DNA of 64,000 nt, from assembly GCA_009911195.1 (NCBI GenBank), contig QXWV01000024.1:19877-83876 (forward strand), read 5' to 3'. The DNA comes from Lachnospiraceae bacterium. Lineage in GTDB: Bacteria > Bacillota > Clostridia > Lachnospirales > Lachnospiraceae. Positions 8,865 through 17,223 of this stretch are shown in pieces. A model generated the notes under the pieces. It searched no databases. It was not told the origin of the DNA and saw nothing but the letters and a program-made list of their open reading frames with translations. The position numbers were made by a program, and so were the translations under genes. Each line of letters begins with the position of its first letter. Positions within the stretch are counted from its first letter, which is position 1.

Positions 8865-11075
8865 CTATGACTTATCCCACAACAATCCCATGTCAAAACT
8901 GTATTTATTTTGGTTTTCCATAATACTGCAAGCTTTATCAATCTCCTCCTCCGTTATATTGCTTCTTTGAATTGTCACTATACCATCGCGGTTAATTCCG
9001 ATGTATTCACCATATATTTCATGGAACAAATACTTATATGGGCTCACTTCATTATTTTGCACAAAGTTATCTAAACGCAAATTTATTAACAAACGTTCAT
9101 CTGCCCTGTTTTCATTTTTGAAAACAAATATATGGTTCTGTTTCCGAATCTCTTCCATTAATAAATCCGTATTCATACACATGGAAAAAAGTATCAGCGC
9201 ATCAATCTTATCCAATGGGTTTTTCACAAGATATCCTTCCTTTTCATTCATAAGATATGATATATACTCTTCCCTTGACGTTCCATAATTAATCATCAAA
9301 AAGCCGAGATTCACTTCATTCGTACTTTCTTTACACTTTTCATTAATTTTCTTTATATTCTTTCCTACCTGTCTTATATTGCTCTTTAACCGAATACTGT
9401 TATTGATGATTTCACAAGGAACTACGTCATCCGGTTGGGAGAAAAAATATTTTTTATAAAATCTGGTTCCATCCTGCATATTTACAAGTTTATAATTATC
9501 GGAAAGTTCAGGTGCACATTCCAATGCCTTTACCTCAACATTTACTTTCCATTGGGTAAAAATAAATGAATATTCAAATCTCTTATTCTTATTTCCATCA
9601 GATTCATATTCCAGTTTAACAAAATCTTCATGCAAATTACTTTTCAGGAAAATACTTGAAAACAAGTAAAAGAAAATCTCAAATTCACTATAACTTTCAT
9701 TAAACATTTTCCAGCTAAAACATTTGTTTTTGTCAGCACAAACCAATTTTTTTTCCAACATATCTTTCATCATCTCTGTGTTATGGAGATACTTCGGAAC
9801 AATAAAGCTGCAATATGCCAATGAAAAAAGTATTGCATCAAAAAATATTGTATTTTGTCTTAAAACATGATTATCAGGATAATGTCCTTTTACATAATTA
9901 AAAATTTTTTCATATTCTTTATACAGATTTTCTACTAATTTCTCTTTCGGTATCGAAAACGCAAGGTACAATTCCGGATATCCATTTAACTGATGGACAA
10001 TATTGCCTTTTATCAGGATACTTTGCAAAGGCGAAAAACCTTTTGGGGACTGCTTAGAACAATCCTCCAGTATCATTGTGGCAATCCCTTGTATCATCTC
10101 TTTTTTGCATGTTTCACATTGGTAAATACAAACAGCCTTGCTCTGCCGGGGAATATTTTGTTCAAACGGTGACAGCATTTCTTTTATTTCTGATTCATCT
10201 GCCATTTTGCAATAATTATTTCTAATCCACGCACTATAATTATTTTGTAAAAGGAATTGAAGATTTCCAGTAAGCAAAAAGGGGACATTATTTTTCACTA
10301 TCAATGTTGCCGCCACTTTATCCATTACCTCAAATTTATACTCTCCATGAAGTACATCACTTTCAAAAATACCTGTATTTTTATTTATAAACATTCCGAC
10401 TAACGGGCTTATTGGGTAATTCCTGTCAATAAATACAGAATACTTAAATCCTACAACATTCCTTATATTTATATCACATTCCAAATCCCCCACATAGTTC
10501 ATACACTCGATTACCTCTTGTAGTTTGGAAGGCAAAAGGTTTGCGTTTATCTTTGACAACAGGATTTCCGCTTTCACTAAATCCCTCTTTTTTAATCCAA
10601 ATTCCAACTCCACTGTATTGGGAACTGTAAGTGCTGCTAAATTATCCTCCCGTTTATCAATCAAAAAGTCAATCAATTGCAATATTTTTCCGTCTGCATA
10701 ATGCAGCCTGAATGCATCTGCCCTTTCTCCACATCGGTACTCTAAATGTTTTGCCGTATCGCTGCTGTCAAATAACCCTTTCATAATAAGAACTGTTGCG
10801 TAACGCGAAAAAAAGAGCTCATCCGAGTACCCCGTACTGCACCCGAGATAATTACTTATCATATCTTTATAATCTTCTTCATTCATTACACTTTTAAGCT
10901 CATCTAACATAGCAAAAAAAGTATCCGTAAAAAGTATATATTCTTTTTTTAATAATTTAAGCGCTTCTGAATCATCAAATGATATCATAGGACGCCTATT
11001 GCATATAGCATCATATAAAAAATGGTTTATTCCATAACTTCTGAAATATTCTTCTGTTATTTTCTTATCTATCAT
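8865..11075 (-). CDS. Large protein of unknown function with a possible PD-(D/E)XK-like C-terminal region
   Basis: A 736-residue protein not recognised by family. The start at MIDKKITEEYF is chosen because GGAG lies 9 bases upstream; an in-frame ATG at 11114 has weaker support. There is no signal peptide or clear membrane segment. Two Cys pairs are present (YQCETCKK and the Cys-containing CADKNKC). Around residues 490-560 the order acidic region, then NVEVKAL (ExK), then IRQVGKNIKKI and LGFLMINYG resembles the strand-ExK-helix pattern of PD-(D/E)XK nucleases. That resemblance is inference from pattern only. It lies 72 bp after a membrane-protein gene, probably in one operon with a DNA-binding regulator. 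The A+T content is higher than in neighbouring core genes, which suggests acquisition. Confidence 0.7.
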   Translation of the reverse strand: MIDKKITEEYFRSYGINHFLYDAICNRRPMISFDDSEALKLLKKEYILFTDTFFAMLDELKSVMNEEDYKDMISNYLGCSTGYSDELFFSRYATVLIMKGLFDSSDTAKHLEYRCGERADAFRLHYADGKILQLIDFLIDKREDNLAALTVPNTVELEFGLKKRDLVKAEILLSKINANLLPSKLQEVIECMNYVGDLECDINIRNVVGFKYSVFIDRNYPISPLVGMFINKNTGIFESDVLHGEYKFEVMDKVAATLIVKNNVPFLLTGNLQFLLQNNYSAWIRNNYCKMADESEIKEMLSPFEQNIPRQSKAVCIYQCETCKKEMIQGIATMILEDCSKQSPKGFSPLQSILIKGNIVHQLNGYPELYLAFSIPKEKLVENLYKEYEKIFNYVKGHYPDNHVLRQNTIFFDAILFSLAYCSFIVPKYLHNTEMMKDMLEKKLVCADKNKCFSWKMFNESYSEFEIFFYLFSSIFLKSNLHEDFVKLEYESDGNKNKRFEYSFIFTQWKVNVEVKALECAPELSDNYKLVNMQDGTRFYKKYFFSQPDDVVPCEIINNSIRLKSNIRQVGKNIKKINEKCKESTNEVNLGFLMINYGTSREEYISYLMNEKEGYLVKNPLDKIDALILFSMCMNTDLLMEEIRKQNHIFVFKNENRADERLLINLRLDNFVQNNEVSPYKYLFHEIYGEYIGINRDGIVTIQRSNITEEEIDKACSIMENQNKYSFDMGLLWDKS

Positions 11076-11147
11076 TCCACGGTTCTCCAACAAAAGTAAG
11101 CACCCCCACTGCAATTGCCAAATGTCTGCAGGCAGTCTCCTGACCCT

Positions 11148-12431
11148 CTACAAACAGGAATAAATTGCGTGAGCTTTTTCCTTGATTTCCTTATATATCC
11201 CTTCCTGAGCCCATGGCTCATTTTTATGCGCTTCGATATAGTCATAAATATCCTTGTATCTGCTTTTTAAGTAGTTATAATACTCTTTCCTATCCTCCTC
11301 TGTCAGATTTTCATAGGAAAGCCCCAGTTCCGTCCACATAATGGATTTCACCCAATTATAAATCACTGTTTCCGGTCTTCCATTCTGCAATTTATATTCA
11401 TCCGCCATCTTCTGACAGTTATTGCCCATCAAAAATGCCAAAGAACTTCCAAATATCGGTTCTTCCAAATTCCAGAATTGCCCCCTCACGTCCATAATAT
11501 TATTTTCCAAATAGCTGGAATGGGGTACATGATTCCGCCATCCTTCCAGGTCATTCCGGCTTCTGCATTCTGCCGCCCTCTCTATATCGTTCTCAAATAT
11601 AGTTTCCGCATCCGAAGCCCCCTTAATCACTCTCTTCTCTATTTCTGATGCATTCCCGGAGGTATCTTCCCTTTTCTCTTCCCATATGCTTTCCATATGG
11701 CTCTTCACTTCTTCACTGTTTTTTTCAGGGGATATGCATGATACATAAAATACTTCCGCTATCATTTCATCGGACAATATTTCAAGCCTGTCCGGGTCAT
11801 CTAAAATAAAATTAATATCCGGTATTTCTCCCCCGGATTCCTCCTCCTTTTCCCCGTTTACAATAATCGTATTTTCTACCTTTCCGGCTGTTGCTTCCGC
11901 CGCCACTTCTTCCAATATTCTTTTGCCGTCTTTATTCTCCCCCATACCGCTTTCGCTTTTCGCCATTACAGCCATTCCTGTTTCCTGTTTTCCTGCAAAT
12001 ACACCTTTGGCAAATACAAAGAGGCCAAGGCATATCCCTGCACCAAACATAACCCGGACAAACCATCTGCTTTTTTGAATAGACGCCTGGTATTGGTTAT
12101 GATTTTCCATCATTTTTTTCTGTTTATCATATATTTGCTGCCGTTCTTCTTCCCCCTGTTCCTTCTTTATTTCATCCCTTAATTTTTTGTCCTTCTTTTT
12201 ATATTTTCTTTTATCCTCTCTGCTACATTCACAAAGCCGATACTCCCCAAATAAGTATAGCAAGAAAAGTATTGCAACAAAAATTAAAGTTCCCCAATGG
12301 CTGACCCATTCCATAACAGCATTTATAAGTTCAAAAGCCGCTGCAAAAAAAGCCAAAACAGGCATTAAGTACTTTTCTCTCTTCTTATACCATTTATAAA
12401 ATTGTCTTCCCTTCTTTTTACATTTTCCCAT
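11148..12431 (-). CDS. Membrane protein of unknown function
   Basis: A 427-residue protein with a very basic N terminus. Two closely spaced membrane helices lie at about residues 22-38 and 46-62. A charged Lys/Glu helix follows (DKKLRDEIKKEQGEEERQQ), then a third membrane helix (VMFGAGICLGLFVFAKGVF, about residues 128-146) and a roughly 280-residue soluble part. The topology suggests a cytoplasmic coiled loop and a large C-terminal domain on the outside, though this is not certain. The C-terminal domain has no recognised motif. GAGGG lies upstream of the ATG. It sits between the regulator and the 736-residue protein, all on one strand. Confidence 0.72.
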   Translation of the reverse strand: MGKCKKKGRQFYKWYKKREKYLMPVLAFFAAAFELINAVMEWVSHWGTLIFVAILFLLYLFGEYRLCECSREDKRKYKKKDKKLRDEIKKEQGEEERQQIYDKQKKMMENHNQYQASIQKSRWFVRVMFGAGICLGLFVFAKGVFAGKQETGMAVMAKSESGMGENKDGKRILEEVAAEATAGKVENTIIVNGEKEEESGGEIPDINFILDDPDRLEILSDEMIAEVFYVSCISPEKNSEEVKSHMESIWEEKREDTSGNASEIEKRVIKGASDAETIFENDIERAAECRSRNDLEGWRNHVPHSSYLENNIMDVRGQFWNLEEPIFGSSLAFLMGNNCQKMADEYKLQNGRPETVIYNWVKSIMWTELGLSYENLTEEDRKEYYNYLKSRYKDIYDYIEAHKNEPWAQEGIYKEIKEKAHAIYSCL

Positions 12432-12477
12432 TGATATATTCCCTCATATATAAAATAAGAAAATGCCCATCAAGAAA

Positions 12478-12795
12478 TTATCTGCTACGGTATTTAGCCT
12501 CATATTTATCTGCAATCTTATCGAGTAACTTTTCATGCGGGTAAAAATATCTGCCCCAAATATCCGAAAAATCCCATTTGGACAATTTCATCTCTTTTGA
12601 TTGTGTCATAACCTCTGCTAATCCCTCTATCATTTTCACTATATCTTCCTTGCCAAGGTCTCCGCTTTCCGCCAAAAATGTGTAGCTGACGCACATGCCT
12701 TCCCCGGAAAAAACATCATCAATAAATCGGTGTGCCAATTTCCAGTCCTCATCATACAAAGAGCATAATTTCCTGATAGAACTGTATTTGTTCAT
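12478..12795 (-). CDS. Probable C-terminal part of the frameshifted regulator
   Basis: A 105-residue open frame starting MNKYSSIRKLC. Its frame stays open upstream of this ATG back to about 12890, giving AKQEEQLENILDELG and NESCRKLCLKYMNKYSS. That segment joins naturally to the preceding gene if a single base were added near 12885. No good ribosome site lies near 12795. It is therefore more likely the detached end of the upstream gene than an independent protein. A helical, non-membrane segment of unknown function. Confidence 0.5.
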   Translation of the reverse strand: MNKYSSIRKLCSLYDEDWKLAHRFIDDVFSGEGMCVSYTFLAESGDLGKEDIVKMIEGLAEVMTQSKEMKLSKWDFSDIWGRYFYPHEKLLDKIADKYEAKYRSR

Positions 12796-12800
12796 ATATT

Positions 12801-13400
12801 TCAGGCAAAGTTTCCTGCAGCTTTCGTTTCCCAGCTCATCAAGGATATTTTCCAGTTGCTCCTCCTGTTTGGCAATAATGATACTTCCATTGCTTCAAAA
12901 AAAGCATCTGCCTGCGGAACTTCCCCCTTTTTCCCATTTTCATAATACATAAAACAGCATCTTGGGAATTCCACATCCCAGTCTTCCCCCAGCCGTTCTT
13001 TCAGTTTTTTCAACGCGTCATGGCATTTTACCCATTCCAACGTTTTTTTCTCGTTAATCTGTATCAACTTTACATCCTTTTTCCCTTTTACAATCAAATT
13101 CTGTTCTGCATATTCCTGTGCAATGGGCGTCAGGGAATATAAAACATTCTTGTCCTGCTTCTGCACCGCCAGCAAATCCACCTCACAGTTTTTCATCCTT
13201 TTTAAAATGCTGCTGAGCGCACTGGATGTCAGGTTCATCTTTTGCGCGATTTCTTTATTCGTCATAGTGCAGTCCAAAAGCAAAAGCATAATGCGTACCA
13301 TTTGCTTTGTCATGAAACCATCAATTATGCTTTGTTTGTCAGAAGTCAATAATGTGTGACTCACTTTTTTATAATTTTCCTGAATAATATTTTCAGCCAT
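12801..13400 (-). CDS. Winged-helix regulator, apparently frameshifted
   Basis: 199 residues. Residues about 30-95 form a MarR/ArsR-like winged helix: TNKEIAQKMNLTSSALSSIL is the helix-turn-helix, followed by a wing-like segment (VQKQDKNVLYSLTPIAQEY). The last 33 residues (from EAMEVSLLPNRR) look out of frame because another frame carries a coherent continuation into the next open frame. A natural length of about 310 residues is inferred. Its promoter spacer contains a perfect palindrome and a related site lies inside its first codons, pointing to autoregulation. It heads the unknown cluster. Confidence 0.65.
   Translation of the reverse strand: MAENIIQENYKKVSHTLLTSDKQSIIDGFMTKQMVRIMLLLLDCTMTNKEIAQKMNLTSSALSSILKRMKNCEVDLLAVQKQDKNVLYSLTPIAQEYAEQNLIVKGKKDVKLIQINEKKTLEWVKCHDALKKLKERLGEDWDVEFPRCCFMYYENGKKGEVPQADAFFEAMEVSLLPNRRSNWKISLMSWETKAAGNFA
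13355..13365. promoter_or_regulatory. Second copy of the TGTGACTCAC operator core
   Basis: TGTGACTCACT inside the first 15 codons of the winged-helix regulator repeats the core of the palindrome found in its promoter about 130 bp upstream. It could be an auxiliary operator; this rests on sequence similarity only. Confidence 0.4.
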
Positions 13401-13472
13401 TTCTGTACCCTTTCCCCCACATGCCTATCCGTCTTTTTATATGATTTTTCTTGAATATAATCATCATTTTAA

Positions 13473-13501
13473 ATACTATCATAATGTGACTCACATTTCA
13501 A
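13473..13501 (-). promoter_or_regulatory. Promoter with palindromic operator in the spacer
   Basis: On the minus strand TTGAAA (13496-13501), a 17-bp spacer and TAGTAT (13473-13478). The palindrome AATGTGACTCACATT (13483-13497) overlaps the -35 box and fills most of the spacer. This arrangement suits repression, probably by the regulator encoded just downstream. Confidence 0.6.
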
Positions 13502-13663
13502 TATTAATTGTTTTTTTAAATAGTTGAAAAATAATCGAAATGATTGTGAAACTTCAAGATTTGATTGTGTTCCATAGATTTTTCTCCGCCACAGGGGATA
13601 AACACCTTTCCCCTGTATGCGGTTTTTGAAAACCCAAAGCAGAAAACACTCGGGCAAAGGCGC

Positions 13664-13716
13664 AATGTCATTTAGTTAACGATGGCGAACGCCGTGAGGT
13701 GCTAACTTAATGACAT
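13664..13716. repeat. 53-bp inverted-repeat element, deletion relative of the 190-bp element
   Basis: Begins AATGTCATTTAGTTAACG and ends GCTAACTTAATGACAT. It matches the two ends of the 190-bp element at 45495-45684 in reverse orientation (shared GATGGCG, ACGCCGTGAGG and GAGGTGCTAAC) with the centre missing. No flanking duplication is visible. Confidence 0.8.
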
Positions 13717-13776
13717 GATGCTGGGGGAAATCTGCCAGGCAGCGCCGCCGGACAGGCCATTTGCCCCCAGCATCAT
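13715..13776. repeat. Palindromic element, copy 2 (65-bp family)
   Basis: Perfect 13-bp outer arms ATGATGCTGGGGG (13715-13727) and CCCCCAGCATCAT (13764-13776) around the conserved CAGCGCCGCC centre. It touches the 53-bp inverted-repeat element and lies downstream of hemW. The rest of 13401-13840 holds no gene, only the regulator promoter and a small hairpin (ACAGGGG/CCCCTGT near 13591-13617). Confidence 0.85.
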
Positions 13777-13840
13777 CCTACCGAAGCTCAGTTGCATCAG
13801 CAGCCATTTTTCTTGTACGCGAAGTATACATCCTGGACTT

Positions 13841-15157
13841 TTAAAATAAAAACTCCGCCATTACATAATTGCTCACATCCCTCCCATAAGGTGTGAGTTT
13901 TATCCTTTCCCCATCCGTCACAAGCCCCTGGCCTTTCAGCTTATTTATTACTTTCCCATATACCGATACCATCTCTTCTCCAAAGCTTTCATAAAACTCC
14001 TTCTTACTGACCCCTTCCGTCAGCCTGAGCCCCAGGAACATGAATTCTTCCATCTGTTCCCGTACCCCCAACTCACATATTTCCTCCCTCACCGTTTCCT
14101 TTCCTTGCTCCATCAGCATTGGCAGCGTTTGAGCACCCATATATTCCATACATCCCATATATTTCCTCATATCAGCACTGTTTTTCCAACGCACATTGCC
14201 AACCATGGAAGCTGCCCCAAGCCCAAACCCTACATAGTCATATCTCTTCCAATAGGCAATGTTGTGCCTGCACTCATAGCCCGGCCTGGCATAGTTGGAT
14301 ATTTCATACCGGCGGTATCCATATTCCCCCAGGATTTCCCCGGTCCATTTATCCATTAGCCGTTCGTCCTCTTCGGAGGGAAGCGCGGGCCTGCTTTTTC
14401 CCCGACCCATACAGCTTTCCACAGCTATGCTGCCTTCCCCGCCTTTTTGGGCATATCCATCCGTTTTACCCAGATACCCCCCTTCCCCGGCCTCCCCATA
14501 CCAATCATAAAAAGGAGTACCTTCCTCTACGATAAGGCTGTAGGCCGAAATATGCTCCGGCCCTAAATCTGCCGCCTTATACAGCGTTTCCCTGTATTCC
14601 TCCGGTCTCTGGCCAGGTAAAGCTGCCATTAAGTCCACATTAATATTCCTAAATCCCACTTCCCTGGCTAATCGGTATGCCTGATAAAATTCTTCCTCTG
14701 TATGAACCCGCCCCAATAGGGCTAGTTCATGATTCCACAAAGACTGGGCGCCGATGCTTATCCTGTTCGCCCCTGCCTGCCGGCACTGCTCCAGCTTTTC
14801 CCTGTCTACAGTACCCGGATTGGCTTCTATTGTAATCTCTGCCATGCCTCGGGCATCTCTATTGGCGGTGTCTCCCCACCCCCCACTGCTATTGCCTCCA
14901 AAAGAAAAACCAGCCTTCAGTTCTTCCAGCACCCTCCCTATCTGCTTTCCCGAAAGTACGGTAGGCGTTCCCCCTCCCAGGAAGACCGTGTCCACAATAT
15001 AGTCCTTATATTTAGGGGCCTCCGCTTCGATTTCCCGAAGCAGCGCCCCCAAATAGCTTTCCCTTTCCTGTTCACCGGCAGGAAAAGATAAAAAATCACA
15101 ATAAAAGCATTTCCTAATGCAAAAAGGAATATGGATATAGATACTAAGCTTCCTCAT
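13841..15157 (-). CDS. hemW: HemW-type radical SAM protein (heme chaperone)
   Basis: A 438-residue radical SAM protein. It opens with LSIYIHIPFCIRKCFYCDF, where CxxxCxxC binds the 4Fe-4S cluster, followed by VFLGGGTPT. The motifs EANPGTV and RISIGAQS also match HemW and the oxygen-independent coproporphyrinogen oxidase family. The C-terminal HemW domain contains GLRLTEGVSKKEF. HemW proteins lack the extra N-terminal region of HemN, as here, so heme chaperone is the better call. The start is set at MRKLSIYIHIP with GGAG 6 bases upstream. It follows lepA by 70 bp, the usual Firmicutes order. Confidence 0.9.
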   Translation of the reverse strand: MRKLSIYIHIPFCIRKCFYCDFLSFPAGEQERESYLGALLREIEAEAPKYKDYIVDTVFLGGGTPTVLSGKQIGRVLEELKAGFSFGGNSSGGWGDTANRDARGMAEITIEANPGTVDREKLEQCRQAGANRISIGAQSLWNHELALLGRVHTEEEFYQAYRLAREVGFRNINVDLMAALPGQRPEEYRETLYKAADLGPEHISAYSLIVEEGTPFYDWYGEAGEGGYLGKTDGYAQKGGEGSIAVESCMGRGKSRPALPSEEDERLMDKWTGEILGEYGYRRYEISNYARPGYECRHNIAYWKRYDYVGFGLGAASMVGNVRWKNSADMRKYMGCMEYMGAQTLPMLMEQGKETVREEICELGVREQMEEFMFLGLRLTEGVSKKEFYESFGEEMVSVYGKVINKLKGQGLVTDGERIKLTPYGRDVSNYVMAEFLF

Positions 15158-15227
15158 CATTTTCTCCACCCTTTCCCCTCTTCCTCTTTTTGCACATACA
15201 TTTTTATAGCCCCCGCCATCTTTCCGT

Positions 15228-17042
15228 TTATTTGTCATCCAGCTTCAGCACGCTCATAAAGGCTTTTTGCGGAATCTCCACATTGCCAATCTGGCGCATC
15301 CGCTTCTTCCCTTCCTTCTGTTTTTCCAAAAGCTTCTTCTTACGGGTAATATCGCCGCCATAGCACTTGGCTAACACATCCTTTCGCATAGCCTTTACCG
15401 TCTCCCTGGCGATGATTTTGCCCCCTACTGCCGCCTGAATCGGAATTTCAAACAAATGCCTGGGAATTTCATCCTTCAGCTTCTCGCACATCTTCCTGCC
15501 TCTCTCATAGGCGCTGTCCGCATGTACGATAAAGGACAGGGCATCCACTTCTTCCCTGTTAATTAAGACATCCAGCTTCACCAGTTTGGACTCCTCGTAT
15601 CCTTTCAAGTCATAGTCAAAAGACGCATATCCCCTGGAACGGGATTTCAAAGCGTCGAAGAAATCATAAATAATCTCGTTCAAAGGCAGTTCATACTTTA
15701 ACAGCGCCCTCGTTTCCTCCATATATTCCATGCTAAGATACTTTCCCCGGCGCTCCTGGCACAGTTCCATAATGGAGCCGATAAACTCCGTAGTCACCAT
15801 AATTTCCGCGTTTACAATCGGCTCTTCCATATAAGCGATTTCCGACGGGTCGGGCAGATTGGTAGGGTTCGTCAATTCAATCATTTCCCCATTATTTTTA
15901 TATACACGGTAAATAACCCCGGGCGCCGTAGTCACCAAATCCAGGTTATATTCCCGCTCCAGCCTTTCCTGGATAATCTCCAAATGCAGCAGCCCCAGAA
16001 AGCCGCAACGGAAACCGAACCCCAGCGCCACCGATGTTTCCGGCTCATATTGCAGCGCCGCATCGTTTAGCTGGAGCTTTTCAAGGGCATCCCGCAAATC
16101 GGGGTATTTAGCCCCATCCGCCGGATACATGCCGCAAAACACCATGGAATTTACCTTCTTATAGCCGGGCAGTGGCTCCGCACAAGGGTTTTTCGCGTCC
16201 GTTACCGTATCCCCCACTGCGGTATCTTTTACATTTTTAATGGAAGCAGTAATATATCCTACCATACCGGCGGACAATTCGTCACAGGGGATGAACTGGC
16301 CGGGTCCGAAATATCCCACTTCCACCACTTCCGCTTTCGCACCAGTGGCCATCATCAGTATTTCCGTCCCTTTTTTTACCCTTCCCTCTTTGATACGGCA
16401 GAATACGATAACTCCTTTATAGGAATCATACAAGGAATCAAAAATCAACGCCTGCAGCGGCTTGTCCTCACTTCCGGACGGCGCCGGTATTTTTTTCACC
16501 ACTGCTTCCAGGACATCTTCAATACCGATTCCGTTCTTTGCAGAAATCATAGGTGCATCCTGAGCCTCCAGCCCTATAATATCCTCAATTTCATCCTTCA
16601 CCCATTGGGGCTGGGCGCTGGGCAAATCTATTTTGTTAATCACCGGAAATACGTCCAGGTCATGGTCGAGGGCAAGATACACATTTGCCAATGTCTGCGC
16701 CTCAATCCCCTGCGCCGCATCCACCACCAATATAGCGCCATCACAGGCCGCCAGGCTGCGGCTCACTTCATAATTAAAATCCACATGCCCGGGAGTGTCG
16801 ATTAAATTGAAAATATATTCCTCCCCGTCCAAAGCACGGTAAATAATACGGACGGTCTGGGCCTTGATGGTAATCCCCCTCTCCCTTTCCAAATCCATAT
16901 TATCCAGAACCTGGGACTGCATTTCCCTGCTGGTCAAAAGCCCTGTTTTCTCAATAATCCTGTCCGCCAGCGTAGACTTTCCATGGTCGATATGGGCAAC
17001 AATACAAAAATTCCTTATTTTACTCTTATCTATACTTGACAT
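15228..17042 (-). CDS. lepA: Elongation factor 4 (LepA)
   Basis: A 604-residue translational GTPase that back-translocates or rescues stalled ribosomes. G1 is [14 protein letters not shown]3 DTPGHVDF and G4 NKIDLP. LepA-specific features are [20 protein letters not shown] and the C-terminal [18 protein letters not shown]. The start at [12 protein letters not shown] (17042) has GGAGG 6 bases upstream; an in-frame ATG at 17069 does not. It is cotranscribed with hemW from the promoter at 17101-17130. Confidence 0.96.
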   Translation of the reverse strand: MSSIDKSKIRNFCIVAHIDHGKSTLADRIIEKTGLLTSREMQSQVLDNMDLERERGITIKAQTVRIIYRALDGEEYIFNLIDTPGHVDFNYEVSRSLAACDGAILVVDAAQGIEAQTLANVYLALDHDLDVFPVINKIDLPSAQPQWVKDEIEDIIGLEAQDAPMISAKNGIGIEDVLEAVVKKIPAPSGSEDKPLQALIFDSLYDSYKGVIVFCRIKEGRVKKGTEILMMATGAKAEVVEVGYFGPGQFIPCDELSAGMVGYITASIKNVKDTAVGDTVTDAKNPCAEPLPGYKKVNSMVFCGMYPADGAKYPDLRDALEKLQLNDAALQYEPETSVALGFGFRCGFLGLLHLEIIQERLEREYNLDLVTTAPGVIYRVYKNNGEMIELTNPTNLPDPSEIAYMEEPIVNAEIMVTTEFIGSIMELCQERRGKYLSMEYMEETRALLKYELPLNEIIYDFFDALKSRSRGYASFDYDLKGYEESKLVKLDVLINREEVDALSFIVHADSAYERGRKMCEKLKDEIPRHLFEIPIQAAVGGKIIARETVKAMRKDVLAKCYGGDITRKKKLLEKQKEGKKRMRQIGNVEIPQKAFMSVLKLDDK

Positions 17043-17100
17043 TCGTTTCCTCCGCAGTTTTTCCGGCATTCTCTGCCATCTATCCCTTTTAATCGGAGTT

Positions 17101-17130
17101 AGTATACCATATCCTTGCCGCTATTGTCTA
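17101..17130 (-). promoter_or_regulatory. Promoter of lepA-hemW
   Basis: On the minus strand TAGACA (17125-17130), an 18-bp spacer and TATACT (17101-17106) preceded by TGG, an extended -10. It lies 59 bp before the lepA start. Confidence 0.6.
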
Positions 17131-17223
17131 TTCTATTGCTGAGTATTTGCTGAGTATTTTTCTAACCCTTATAATTGCCATGTATTTTTCTAATCCTACA
17201 GCAGTTTAGTCATAGAATATTCT

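Noticed and set aside
12890..12905. Programmed -1 frameshift at the T7 run in the regulator gene
   Set aside because: A -1 slip on this run leads at once to a TGA codon, so it cannot produce the joined protein; a simple indel fits better.
13591..13617. ACAGGGG/CCCCTGT hairpin as a terminator
   Set aside because: No T-run follows on either strand close enough, and no gene ends beside it.
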